Assembly (NCBI RefSeq): GCF_000969825.1 | Contig: NZ_KQ033919.1 | Location: 1,182,419-1,246,418 of the forward strand | Reading direction: 5' to 3' | Source: Parabacteroides gordonii MS-1 = DSM 23371 | Lineage (GTDB): Bacteria; Bacteroidota; Bacteroidia; Bacteroidales; Tannerellaceae | DNA length: 64,000 nucleotides | Shown here: in pieces, positions 18,281 through 26,262 of the stretch | Numbering within the stretch: position 1 is the stretch's first letter | Layout: every line of letters begins with the position of its first letter | Made by a program: the position numbers and the translations under genes | Notes under the pieces: model-generated | Told to the model about the DNA's origin: nothing | The model's input: the letters and a program-made list of their open reading frames with translations, nothing else | Database searches by the model: none

Positions 18281-18288
18281 CAAATATA
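18281..18288 (-). promoter_or_regulatory. -7 element abutting AraC start codon
   Basis: TATATTTG on the minus strand ends five bases before the ATG at 18275 and lies between the two AraC genes. No -33 TTTG is evident. Confidence 0.4.
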
Positions 18289-18293
18289 CTAAT

Positions 18294-18653
18294 TTATTCG
18301 ATCGGAATATGAATTTCGGTGATCAGCTCTTCAGGAGCGGTATTAGCCGGATTATTCAGATACTGCTCATATCCCGGTACATCATATCCTACGCGCCAGG
18401 ATATTTCCTGTACCGGCATATCAGAGTAGCGCAATAGCCGGGCGGCAGTCTCGACTCGCATACGGATGATAAAAGCACCGATATTCTCTCCCAGGAATGC
18501 TTTTACGATCCGGTGGAAATGCCAGGGCGAAAAACCGGACATTTCTGCCAGTATATCCAAATCAATTGTTTCGCTCAAATGATTGTTGATATACTCCACG
18601 ATGATATTTATTTTACGCTGATATTCTTCTGTTGTAGATGGTCTTTGTTGCAT
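18294..18653 (-). CDS. internally deleted AraC-GyrI-type regulator
   Basis: Open frame of 119 residues from ATG at 18653 (MQQRPSTTEEYQ). Residues to about 90 are an AraC HTH (DLDILAEMSGFSPWHFHRIV, FLGENIGAFIIRMRVETAARLL, DMPVQEISWRVGYD), but the second HTH stops after VGYD, and the remaining residues (GYEQYLNNP, then TAPEELITEIHIPIE) are the usual last 25 residues of a GyrI-like effector-binding domain. Full-length relatives are about 280-300 residues, so some 170-190 residues seem lost in frame. An 8-base repeat GGATATGA occurs twice at the joint (about 18368-18388), as expected for slippage or recombination between short repeats. It may still bind DNA weakly or be a decaying gene. Confidence 0.7.
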   Translation of the reverse strand: MQQRPSTTEEYQRKINIIVEYINNHLSETIDLDILAEMSGFSPWHFHRIVKAFLGENIGAFIIRMRVETAARLLRYSDMPVQEISWRVGYDVPGYEQYLNNPANTAPEELITEIHIPIE

Positions 18654-18672
18654 ATCGGATTGTATTTCGATA

Positions 18673-18680
18673 CAAAGATA
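18673..18680 (-). promoter_or_regulatory. -7 element for the small AraC gene
   Basis: TATCTTTG on the minus strand, 19 bases before the ATG at 18653. No TTTG at -33. Confidence 0.45.
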
Positions 18681-18763
18681 AGAGACGGTTAGAGAAAGCA
18701 CTTGTCCTATCTTGCTAAAAAGAAAAGAAGGAAACTGATGATAGATTAGCGACAAGAAACCAT

Positions 18764-18781
18764 AGTCCGACTAGAACTATG
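18764..18781 (+). repeat. left inverted repeat of candidate invertible segment
   Basis: AGTCCGACTAGAACTATG; its partner at 19018-19035 differs at two positions. I saw no other copy of the core CGACTAGAAC in the window. Confidence 0.75.
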
Positions 18782-18794
18782 TTCATAATAGCCG

Positions 18795-18802
18795 CAAAGA
18801 TA
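18795..18802 (-). promoter_or_regulatory. -7 element inside the invertible segment, pointing left
   Basis: TATCTTTG on the minus strand, 13 bases inside the left repeat. A TTG lies 17 bases upstream of it (18820-18822) as a weak -33 element. In the present orientation it would transcribe toward the small AraC gene. Confidence 0.6.
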
Positions 18803-19017
18803 GGAATAATCCACAAATACAACTTATATCATAAGATTATAATCAAGGTTTAACGCTAAAAAAGATACTTATTCTATCTTTTTCAGTCATATAATTGGTA
18901 CCCTCAGAGTACCACAAGCAGGACAAACCACATTCCAACTCTATGGATATATCGGTGATCCTATCGTATTTAGTACAAGGCTAAGAGCTTCCCTAACGTG
19001 AAAATCAATGCTATTGC

Positions 19018-19035
19018 CACAGTTCTAGTCGAACT
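19018..19035 (-). repeat. right inverted repeat of candidate invertible segment
   Basis: Inverted partner of 18764-18781, 20 bases before the HU-like gene. The core GTTC-TAGTC-GAAC is itself a short palindrome with a 5-base centre, the form of a site-specific recombinase crossover site. Confidence 0.75.
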
Positions 19036-19055
19036 TAATAAATCTAATAAAGCCT

Positions 19056-19844
19056 ATGGCAACAAACGAACCTAAAAAGCGTAGCATCGTCGCCACCTTA
19101 GTGGCTAACATGCTGACAGAGCGTGAAGACGACTTCACTGCCAACGTTACTTACGTGGCAAATCGCTCGATCGAAGACCTCTGCAATATCGCAGCAAGCG
19201 GTAAAAGCAAATTCTCTGCTTCCGAATTACTGGCCGCCCACAACGATCTGAAGGCGACTGCAAAGGATGAATTGTACTCCGGTTCTACCGTAGAATTCGG
19301 ATTGACAAACAACTCTCTCGGAATAGACGGTTCCTTTATCGGGCCGAAGGCTAAATTCGATCCGGCAAAGAATAACGTCACTCTCCGCAGCACTCCCATT
19401 AAGGAAGTTAAAACGGATATGAAAGGTATCAGCGTGATCATCGGTGAAGTAGTGGAAGGCCTTCCGACCGTTACCAAAGTGACCGATATATTCTCCGGTG
19501 CAGTAAACGGAAAGATCACTCCGGGAAATACCCTCAATGGTGAAGGCAAACGGGTTAAAATCGTAGGTACAGAAGGCAATACCGTAGGTTTCTTCTTTAT
19601 CAACTCGGAGACCGAAGCAGAAACGGCTGTCCCGATGATTTACATTTCGCGCAACGATCCTTCTTACTTCTCCTTCATTATCCCGGCACTGGCCGATGGT
19701 AAATATTATCTGGAAGTAGCCACCCAATACGGCGGTAGCAACCAGCAGACAGTGAAAACCGTACGCCGCAACCGTTTCCCTTATCTACTCACTGTTGGTG
19801 ATGGCGGCGGAAGTGGCGAGGACGACCGCCCCGTAATCGAATAA
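19056..19844 (+). CDS. HU-like DNA-binding protein with DUF4469 Ig-like domain
   Basis: 262 residues, no signal peptide. The N-terminal about 120 residues (MATNEPKKRSIVATLVANML, then NVTYVANRSIEDLCNIAASG) follow the HU/IHF-like fold of the Bacteroidales family that is paired with a C-terminal DUF4469 domain; residues about 145-250 (TDIFSGAVNGKITPGNTLNG to RNRFPYLLTV) are that Ig-like domain. The tail is glycine/acid-rich. Members are common beside surface-protein genes but their role is not established. It lies 135 bases before the GLUG gene with a 23-bp repeat array between, and downstream of the candidate invertible promoter. Confidence 0.82.
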   Translation: MATNEPKKRSIVATLVANMLTEREDDFTANVTYVANRSIEDLCNIAASGKSKFSASELLAAHNDLKATAKDELYSGSTVEFGLTNNSLGIDGSFIGPKAKFDPAKNNVTLRSTPIKEVKTDMKGISVIIGEVVEGLPTVTKVTDIFSGAVNGKITPGNTLNGEGKRVKIVGTEGNTVGFFFINSETEAETAVPMIYISRNDPSYFSFIIPALADGKYYLEVATQYGGSNQQTVKTVRRNRFPYLLTVGDGGGSGEDDRPVIE

Positions 19845-19850
19845 ACTTTT

Positions 19851-19953
19851 TATAGGATGACCCTATGTGAGCGTATAGGGTCATCCTATGTGAGGGGATA
19901 GGGACACCCTATGCTCCCGTATAGGCTCACCCTATGTGAGCGGATAGGACGAC
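19851..19953. repeat. 23-bp tandem repeat array (array 1)
   Basis: Four 18-base units of the type CCTATGTGAGCGTATAGG start at 19862, 19885, 19908 and 19931, each followed by a 5-base spacer (GTCAT, GACAC, CTCAC, ACGAC); a partial unit TATAGG plus ATGAC precedes them at 19851-19861. Each unit begins CCTAT and ends ATAGG, so it can fold on itself. The array fills the gap between the HU-like and GLUG genes. Spacers are far too short for a CRISPR array. Confidence 0.85.
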
Positions 19954-19979
19954 AATATATCAATTAAATAAAATATAAC

Positions 19980-22900
19980 ATGAAACATTATTTACTAAAA
20001 ACAACTTTCCGGCTACTACTGACGGTCGTTATGGTTTATCTCCTGCCAATGATGGCATGGGGACAAGGCAGACAACCCTCCGGAGACGGTAATAGTGAGG
20101 GTTCCGCTTATCAAATCAGCGAGCGGGCGCATCTGGAATGGATGGCAGACCAGATAGCGAACCATTCTACAACCTTTAATGGCAAGTTTTTCAAACTCAC
20201 GCAAAATATCGACCTGGGGAGCACCGCCTGGACGCCGATCGGAATGGAAGAAGGTTCCAGTTTCAACAAATACTTTGCCGGCACTTTCGACGGAGACGGA
20301 TACACAATATCCGGACTACATATCCCGGCAAGCGTAAGTGGCGAGGACAAAGGATTGTTCGGACAGGTTGGCCAGAACGGCGTTATTAAGAACCTGGGGG
20401 TGGTAATTGCCCCGGAAGGCATATGTATCAGTGATCTTCGAACTATCAAGGCTGGTGGAATAGTCGGAGAAGCAAAACAGTGTACAATAGAAAACTGCTA
20501 CGTGACCGGAGGTGGTATTTATTGCGATGGAGACTTTCCAACATGGGATGCTGAGTTTACGATCCTGATGGGTAGCATAGCCGGTATAGCCGAGAATACA
20601 ACGATCCAAAACTGTTATGGAACAACAGATATAACCCTCGAATTCGACAATGCAGTAGCGTATGCTAATCTGGCAACAACAGGTATCCGGATAGCAGGAA
20701 TAGTTGGATCTAGGTGGGACACTGATGTAACCATCACAAATTGTTGGTATTCCGGTGAATTAAGGGCACATGCGAAGACTATCGATTCTTCACACTGTTA
20801 TGCCGCAGGCATAACTAACCAGGCTTCTGCAATTTCCAATTGTCTGGTTTTAAGCCGAAGCATAGTAGCTTCTGTCGATGTAGACCAAAACGGCGGAAAT
20901 TATTATGTCAGTAGCAATGCCATTGCCCAGAGCAGTAACTCCTTCACCACCAATTATGTCTCTCCGCTAACCACCTTAAACGGAGTTGAGTCTGGTTATG
21001 GCAATGCCGCAAATGGCACGAAGTGGGATAATAAAGATGATGGTGCCGCCCCTCTCTCCACCTGGACAGGTACCGGAAAATGGGCAGCAAACGCCAATTG
21101 GGATAAATGTATGCCTACCTTAAAGAAGGAAGATACAAACCCGTTCAAGTCATCAACACCACAACCCTACGTTTTCAAAGAGACAACACCAATCTCCATC
21201 GGTACCGCAGCCGAGCTGGCCGCTATCAATACGAATGCAGCACATCTGGCAGGCCCTTACAAGTTGACAAACGATATCGACCTGACCGGCTATAACGGCA
21301 ACAACTGGACGCCGATCGGCTCGACTGCCACCCCTTTCAAAGGAACCTTTAACGGCGATGGTTATGTAATCGAAGGACTGAACGCGGAAGGGGCAACACA
21401 AGTTGGCTTATTTGGTGTCATTGAAAGCGGGACAGTCGAGAATCTGGGGGTAAAGTTCGGAACGCTCAATTCGACAGGAGCTAGTAATACTCTTGTTGGA
21501 GGTATAGCCGGAGAGATTCAAGATAATTCCACCATTCAAAACTGTTACACGACAGGAGGAGCGATAATAGCAGATCTAAACTCATTCGGCTCTACAGCTG
21601 CTGGAGGTATCATCGGAAAAGGATCTCAATCTACCATTCTGAATTGTTATTCCACCTGTAATATAAGCCTTGTGTCTACCTATTTAGTTTATGGAGGTGG
21701 CATTGCAGGCTCCGGAACAAACCTGACTGTCAGCAACTGCTATTCGATCTGTAAAATAAAAGGGATACACGGCGGTGATGGCGGAGGTGGTAGCGCTTAT
21801 GCCGGAGGTATAATCGGAGGTGTTTCTAGTATTTATGGTCAACCGACAGAACAGAGTCGTATAACGAATTGCCTGGCTCTTAGCAAAGAAGAATTCGATT
21901 TAACAAACACGGATGGCCGTCCGGATTTCCATTCCGGTCGTATTCTGGGCGAAAAGGGATATAACTCAAGTGCGACTCTCTCCAACAATTACGCAACCAC
22001 ATTAATGCCCGGCAGCTGGACGGCAATCGGTGCGGATAAAAACGACGGAGGAGACTGGAACGGAGCAAACTGTACGCCTTCCGACCCTGATGCATGGAAT
22101 ATCGCATGGACTGATATGACTACTACTACCAAGGCAATAGCCGGCCCCAATCTACCCAAGCTGAAAACAACAGGTGGAGCGCTTATCAACGGTCAGGGCG
22201 ATATAGATAAATTACTCTATATCGGATTTAAACTGACAACTACATCGGATGCAAACGGAAACATCGAAGTTAAGAGTACCTCCGGAGGCACCCTCTACAA
22301 CGATGGCGATTATATACCGGCAAATACGGAACTGACCATCACAGCCAAACCGAACAGTTCTTACAAAACGGCTTCATTGAAAGTATCCGGTAGCAACTTT
22401 ACATCCGGCAGCAGCTATATTGTTGGCAGCGACCTTGCCACAAAAGGTACCGACCTGACTGTCGAAGCTACATTTGCAATGACTCACACGGTAACAGTAG
22501 ACGCAGCAATAGCCAACGGCAGCATCGAAGTTAAGAAACCTGACGGGACAACCCTGACCCCAGGTGCAAATACCGTAGACAAAGGTTCCGTACTCACGAT
22601 CACCGCCACCCCCGCCACCGGCTACCAGTTGAAACAGCTGACGGCAGGCGGAAATCCGATCAACGGAAACACCTATACCGTTACAGGCGACATCACTCTT
22701 TCCGCCGAGTTTGAAGCAAAATCCGGAGGAGGAAATGAAGGTGACGGAGGTGGTTCCACTACCCCGACAGTCTACCACACGGTAACCCTTCCGGCAGTAG
22801 AAGGAGCAACCACCGATCCCGTAGCAGGCGATTATGAAGTGGAAGCATGGGGCAGTTTCCGTTTCTATCTGACCCTCGATAAGGAGTACGATAAGTCTGA

Positions 22901-23249
22901 GCCCGTGATAACAACCGACCGGGGTGAAACAATTCAACCTCGCAGTAGTGACGGCGCATATATCGTCAAGTATGTGCGTAGCGATGTGCAAATCCTGATC
23001 GACGGTATCATAAAGAACCCCGATCCGGTAGGCAACGAAACGGTTACGGCAAACCAGTCCAAAGTATGGGCTGCCGAAGGTTATCTGCATATCGAAGCGG
23101 GCACCGACGGTCAGGCTTATATCTTCACCGCCGACGGCAGACTGCAAAAGCTGCAACCTGTCACCACAGGCCAAGCCATAGCCCTTCCCTTGCCGGAAGG
23201 TGTCTACCTCGTCCGCATCGGAGACGAACGGTTCAAGGTGCTCCTGTAA
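19980..23249 (+). CDS. large GLUG-repeat surface protein with T9SS-like C-terminal module
   Basis: 1089 residues. Signal peptide at about 1-28 (cleavage AWG/QG). Two duplicated blocks (about 42-390 and 400-740) start with 'nIDL...WTPIG...F.GTF.GDGY.I.GL' and continue with GLUG motifs (IQNCYGT, VSNCYSI type). Residues about 765-925 are two Flg_new/InlB-type beta repeats (ITAKPNSSYKTASLKVSG; ITATPATGYQLKQL), then a glycine-rich linker. The last about 140 residues form a module also found in the protein at 37243-40530 and end like a type IX secretion sorting domain (VYLVRIGDERFKVLL). Likely a surface adhesin-like or substrate-binding protein. Second gene after the HU-like protein, so possibly phase-variable. 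Confidence 0.85.
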   Translation: MKHYLLKTTFRLLLTVVMVYLLPMMAWGQGRQPSGDGNSEGSAYQISERAHLEWMADQIANHSTTFNGKFFKLTQNIDLGSTAWTPIGMEEGSSFNKYFAGTFDGDGYTISGLHIPASVSGEDKGLFGQVGQNGVIKNLGVVIAPEGICISDLRTIKAGGIVGEAKQCTIENCYVTGGGIYCDGDFPTWDAEFTILMGSIAGIAENTTIQNCYGTTDITLEFDNAVAYANLATTGIRIAGIVGSRWDTDVTITNCWYSGELRAHAKTIDSSHCYAAGITNQASAISNCLVLSRSIVASVDVDQNGGNYYVSSNAIAQSSNSFTTNYVSPLTTLNGVESGYGNAANGTKWDNKDDGAAPLSTWTGTGKWAANANWDKCMPTLKKEDTNPFKSSTPQPYVFKETTPISIGTAAELAAINTNAAHLAGPYKLTNDIDLTGYNGNNWTPIGSTATPFKGTFNGDGYVIEGLNAEGATQVGLFGVIESGTVENLGVKFGTLNSTGASNTLVGGIAGEIQDNSTIQNCYTTGGAIIADLNSFGSTAAGGIIGKGSQSTILNCYSTCNISLVSTYLVYGGGIAGSGTNLTVSNCYSICKIKGIHGGDGGGGSAYAGGIIGGVSSIYGQPTEQSRITNCLALSKEEFDLTNTDGRPDFHSGRILGEKGYNSSATLSNNYATTLMPGSWTAIGADKNDGGDWNGANCTPSDPDAWNIAWTDMTTTTKAIAGPNLPKLKTTGGALINGQGDIDKLLYIGFKLTTTSDANGNIEVKSTSGGTLYNDGDYIPANTELTITAKPNSSYKTASLKVSGSNFTSGSSYIVGSDLATKGTDLTVEATFAMTHTVTVDAAIANGSIEVKKPDGTTLTPGANTVDKGSVLTITATPATGYQLKQLTAGGNPINGNTYTVTGDITLSAEFEAKSGGGNEGDGGGSTTPTVYHTVTLPAVEGATTDPVAGDYEVEAWGSFRFYLTLDKEYDKSEPVITTDRGETIQPRSSDGAYIVKYVRSDVQILIDGIIKNPDPVGNETVTANQSKVWAAEGYLHIEAGTDGQAYIFTADGRLQKLQPVTTGQAIALPLPEGVYLVRIGDERFKVLL

Positions 23250-23258
23250 GGGCAGTTC

Positions 23259-23286
23259 GTAAGTGCGGTTCACGAACCGCACTTAC
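23259..23286. repeat. perfect 13-bp hairpin after the GLUG gene
   Basis: GTAAGTGCGGTTC and GAACCGCACTTAC are perfect inverse copies separated by AC only, 10 bases after the GLUG stop. No T-run follows on the plus strand, so it may act as an RNA 3' stabiliser rather than an intrinsic terminator. Confidence 0.7.
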
Positions 23287-23287
23287 C

Positions 23288-23324
23288 CCAAAAAGAAAGG
23301 GCGACCATCACTGGCCGCCCTTTC
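23288..23324 (-). terminator. terminator of the DUF4907/kelch genes
   Basis: Stem GAAAGGGCG/CGCCCTTTC (23295-23324) with a T-tract on the minus strand, 15 bases past the stop of the DUF4907 gene. Confidence 0.75.
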
Positions 23325-23339
23325 GACGTTTACGTTGAA

Positions 23340-23690
23340 TTATCGTTTATTTAAATCAGAGAGTGAATGTTGAATATCTTCTTTTGTTATAGAGAAGTTT
23401 TCATTATTGGCAATCCTGTCACGGACAAGCGAACCGATATTTCGGGCACTCGCCTCATCGGGAAAAGCCATTAATGTATCAATTGCAGGAATGGTGGGTT
23501 GATCAATCAACACTTTATCATTCATCAGGATCCGGTATCCCCAGCCATTCCCCAATCGATACGTTTGCAACTCCGGTTGCCGGCCGTCCGGAGACCCCTT
23601 TTCTCCGGAACAGATGTAAACAAATAGAATCAGTACCGGTAGTACGCATAGCCCCCACAGGGCTTTTCTACCTTTAATAGTCATCATCAT
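23340..23690 (-). CDS. DUF4907 family protein
   Basis: About 116 residues with one N-terminal membrane or signal helix (ALWGLCVLPVLILFVYIC). The body contains LQTYRLGNGWGYRILMNDKVLIDQPTIPAI, the core of DUF4907, a Bacteroidetes family of unknown role usually encoded beside kelch and DUF4270 lipoproteins. Several ATGs cluster at 23684-23699; 23690 is a compromise. It overlaps the end of the kelch gene by a few bases, so the two are coupled. Confidence 0.78.
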   Translation of the reverse strand: MMMTIKGRKALWGLCVLPVLILFVYICSGEKGSPDGRQPELQTYRLGNGWGYRILMNDKVLIDQPTIPAIDTLMAFPDEASARNIGSLVRDRIANNENFSITKEDIQHSLSDLNKR

Positions 23691-24681
23691 CAAATTCATA
23701 AGGGCGAAGTTCCCAAATGTCATCAAAGTAATAGGTACTGCTACTACCGGTTGCTACGAATCCTCTCTCACCATTGGAGAAAGCGACCGTGGCGCTACGG
23801 GCTGTTCCCTTAAACTTGGCTACCTTCTCCCACAAGTCGGTTGTAGGATAGTATTTCCAAGTATCGGAGCGTACGCCTCCACTCTCACCGCAGGCCAGAT
23901 AAACTGCCCCGTCGATGACTAAGGCTACGCCATTCGTCCGTACTATATTATAATCATCATCATAGCTCTCATCCGAGGAGTCCGACATATCGCGCAACTG
24001 CGTCCATGTCCCGTCAGACGGGTCGAACTTCCAGAAATCATCCACATATCCTCCATTGTTCGTACCGCAGCAGACATAGGCGATATTATCCAGTACAAAG
24101 CTGGTCGCCCCGCGGCGTTTGCTTCCGCCGATGCTGACGATCTGTGTCCAGCTGTTGGTAGACGGGTCGAAAGCATAGAAATCTTTCAGATAGTTGCCGT
24201 CATAACCGGAACCCATGTATCCTTTCCCGTTGATCCCGAACGCAGTCGCGTCATAACGGGCTGAACCGGGGAAATCGGCTTTCTGTGTCCAGGTGTTCGA
24301 CGCCGGATCGTATTCCCAAAAGTCTTTCAGATAGTTTTCACTATCATAACCAGTGCCTAAATAGCCTTTCTGGTTGATAGTCATTGCAGTGGCCGTGTTG
24401 CGGGCTACACCGGGGAAGTCGGCCTTCTGTGTCCATGAATCCCGATCCATATCGTATTCCCATACGTCGGAGAGAGGTTTCGTTTTCCCATTATACCCGC
24501 AGGCCAAATATCCTTTGTTCCCGATGGTAAACGAAGATGCATAACTACGGGCAAGACCGTCGAAGTCGGACATACGATACCATTTACCTTGCAAATCATC
24601 GTCATCATCGTCACCGCAGGAGATCATCATCACCGGAAGCAGTGCTATCAGGAATAGAAATAATCTTTTTTGTGTCATCAT
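23674..24681 (-). CDS. kelch-repeat lipoprotein
   Basis: 335 residues. Lipoprotein signal with lipobox MMISC (Cys 22) followed by a run of Asp, a Bacteroidetes surface-export-like acidic stretch. Six kelch-type blades follow (repeated 'ar..ata..i..kgY...Gyd...lkDfweYdp..ntWtqkadFpg'), which should form a six-bladed propeller as in sialate mutarotase-like proteins. Substrate unknown. Divergent from the DUF4270 gene and overlapping the DUF4907 gene. Confidence 0.88.
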   Translation of the reverse strand: MMTQKRLFLFLIALLPVMMISCGDDDDDDLQGKWYRMSDFDGLARSYASSFTIGNKGYLACGYNGKTKPLSDVWEYDMDRDSWTQKADFPGVARNTATAMTINQKGYLGTGYDSENYLKDFWEYDPASNTWTQKADFPGSARYDATAFGINGKGYMGSGYDGNYLKDFYAFDPSTNSWTQIVSIGGSKRRGATSFVLDNIAYVCCGTNNGGYVDDFWKFDPSDGTWTQLRDMSDSSDESYDDDYNIVRTNGVALVIDGAVYLACGESGGVRSDTWKYYPTTDLWEKVAKFKGTARSATVAFSNGERGFVATGSSSTYYFDDIWELRPYEFDDDDY

Positions 24682-24945
24682 ATAGCGTGTTACTGTTTTA
24701 CGGTCACAAAAGAACAGGGCTTTTTGTTGTCCGGCAAATTAAATCGGCAAACAGGCCATCCTGCTCGGTGAATGCCTTAAAAAAGGGGGTAAAGCCCCCT
24801 CCCGCACCCCGCAGACTGGTTGACCTGCCGATTTCAACCGTTAATGGAGCAATATCAGCGTTTGACAGGTTATTCTTGCACAAGAATAGGCGATTGCGGT
24901 TCTTTGCCCGATCAACAGACTCTATTACTAATATATATAATGTAT

Positions 24946-26262
24946 ATGAATAAGATTCTTTTTCTATTTTGGATATGCCTTTCCGGCTGCCTGCTTTCTT
25001 CCTGCTATGACGAAAGTAATAAATACGGCAACGGACTGGTCGATTCGGTTTTTCGCAATATCAGTACCGATACCTCAACAGTCGTCATCACTTCCGTACT
25101 GATCGACTCGCTGGAAACATCCGGGACAGGGGTGGCACTGATCGGAGAATATACGCATTCGCTTTGGGGTACGATGAAATCGACGGGATATATACCTTAT
25201 ACACGCCCCACTTACAGCACGGATATCAGCAAGACAGTAGTGTTGGACTCACTGATCCTGTCGCTGTCGTACGGTAGTTATTGCCTGGGCGATACCTTAC
25301 AGTATCAGCAGTTCTCGGTTTACCAGCTAACGGAAAAGGTTCTCCTCAACGACAACGGTTACTTATATAATACCTCTTCCTTTACCTACGATCCTACTCC
25401 TATAGGTAGTTGCAGGTTCAAACCCCGCCCATTGGCCGGCAACAGATTGGAAATCCGCCTGCCGGACGAATTGGGGCAAAACCTGCTGACCCGTTTCCAC
25501 GAACGGGATGAAGCAGTGTCGTCCGAACGTTTTGAGAATTACTTTAAAGGAGTCGTTATAGTTCCCGACAATCCGGACAGCCATTCGATACTCTCTTTCC
25601 AACTGGCCGATACGATGTCGACAATGGTATTGCATTACCATATCATCGGGGAAGAGAGTAACGAGCAGGAGCTGGTGTTCGCCCCTAACACCTCCACTCA
25701 CTTCAGCCATATCGATCACGACAGGAGCGGAACCCTGATGGAGCCTTATCCTGCAAAGGACGTTGAAATACCTTCCAAAGCTCTCGACAACCGGGGTGTA
25801 TTATTCGGTGGGTTGGGTTGGTTCACCCGGTTGGAGTTCCCCCACCTCAACAATATCATGAAACTGGGGGAAAGGGTGGTGATAGAGTCGGCCATGCTCA
25901 AACTGTACCCCGAACTGGGCACCTACTCGGATATAAATGCGCTCCCCGACAGTATCTATCTCTATATTGCCGACGAGAACAACGTCGTTACCGATGCCGT
26001 AAAAGACTACCTCGGATCGGAGGTTCAGGGCGGAACGCTTGTAAAAGATAATGTATATAATGAAAATACGTATTACTATTTCGATGTCACCGACTTTATG
26101 CAGCAGGAACTGGGTACAATCGGAATAAACAAGCATAACCTGCAACTGGTGCTGAACGAAGACAGCTACACCCAAACATTCAAGAACATGACCTTTGGCG
26201 ACCGTCAAAGCAAATCGCCCATCGTATTACAGCTAATCTACAAAATATATGAAAGCTATTAA
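24946..26262 (+). CDS. DUF4270 lipoprotein
   Basis: 438 residues from ATG at 24946. Lipoprotein signal MNKILFLFWICLSGCLLSSC with the lipid-attachment Cys at 20. The body matches the pattern of DUF4270 (SVLIDSLETSGTGVALIGEY; VVLDSLILSLSYGSYCLGDT; YYFDVTDFMQQEL), an outer-membrane-associated family of Bacteroidetes without a known function. An upstream in-frame ATG at 24820 would add 42 residues without a signal and was rejected. Its 3' end overlaps the barrel gene by 14 bases. The 264-base gap 24682-24945 to the kelch gene contains a GGGGG/CCCCC hairpin at 24785-24799 and no clear -7 box. Confidence 0.86.
   Translation: MNKILFLFWICLSGCLLSSCYDESNKYGNGLVDSVFRNISTDTSTVVITSVLIDSLETSGTGVALIGEYTHSLWGTMKSTGYIPYTRPTYSTDISKTVVLDSLILSLSYGSYCLGDTLQYQQFSVYQLTEKVLLNDNGYLYNTSSFTYDPTPIGSCRFKPRPLAGNRLEIRLPDELGQNLLTRFHERDEAVSSERFENYFKGVVIVPDNPDSHSILSFQLADTMSTMVLHYHIIGEESNEQELVFAPNTSTHFSHIDHDRSGTLMEPYPAKDVEIPSKALDNRGVLFGGLGWFTRLEFPHLNNIMKLGERVVIESAMLKLYPELGTYSDINALPDSIYLYIADENNVVTDAVKDYLGSEVQGGTLVKDNVYNENTYYYFDVTDFMQQELGTIGINKHNLQLVLNEDSYTQTFKNMTFGDRQSKSPIVLQLIYKIYESY

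Larger units (their letters stand above)
18764..19035. other. candidate invertible promoter segment (phase-variation switch)
   Basis: Two 18-base inverted repeats, AGTCCGACTAGAACTATG (18764-18781) and the reverse complement of AGTTCGACTAGAACTGTG (19018-19035), agree at 16 positions and enclose 236 bases. A perfect -7 box TATCTTTG lies just inside the left repeat on the minus strand (18795-18802) and now points left, away from the HU/GLUG genes. Inversion would place it at 18997-19004 on the plus strand with a start near 19010, about 45 bases before the HU ATG; in the present orientation no TAnnTTTG box faces that gene. This is the layout of Bacteroidales invertible promoters. No recombinase gene is in the window. 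The rest of the gene-free stretch 18654-19055 shows nothing else. Confidence 0.65.

Noticed and set aside
18897-18913. GGTAC...GTACC palindrome within the candidate invertible segment as a separate regulatory site
   Set aside because: Only five pairs and not near a promoter box; no further support.
19851-19953. Regular repeats that could suggest a CRISPR array
   Set aside because: Spacers are only 5 bases, repeats 18 bases and imperfect, and no cas gene is present.
22374-23282. 302-codon open frame on the minus strand opposite the GLUG gene
   Set aside because: It is the shadow of a Gly/Thr-rich coding sequence; no domain and no start signals, and the plus-strand gene is certain.
24785-24799. 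GGGGG/CCCCC hairpin between kelch and DUF4270 genes as a terminator
   Set aside because: Both genes start here (divergent), so a terminator makes no sense, and no T-run follows.
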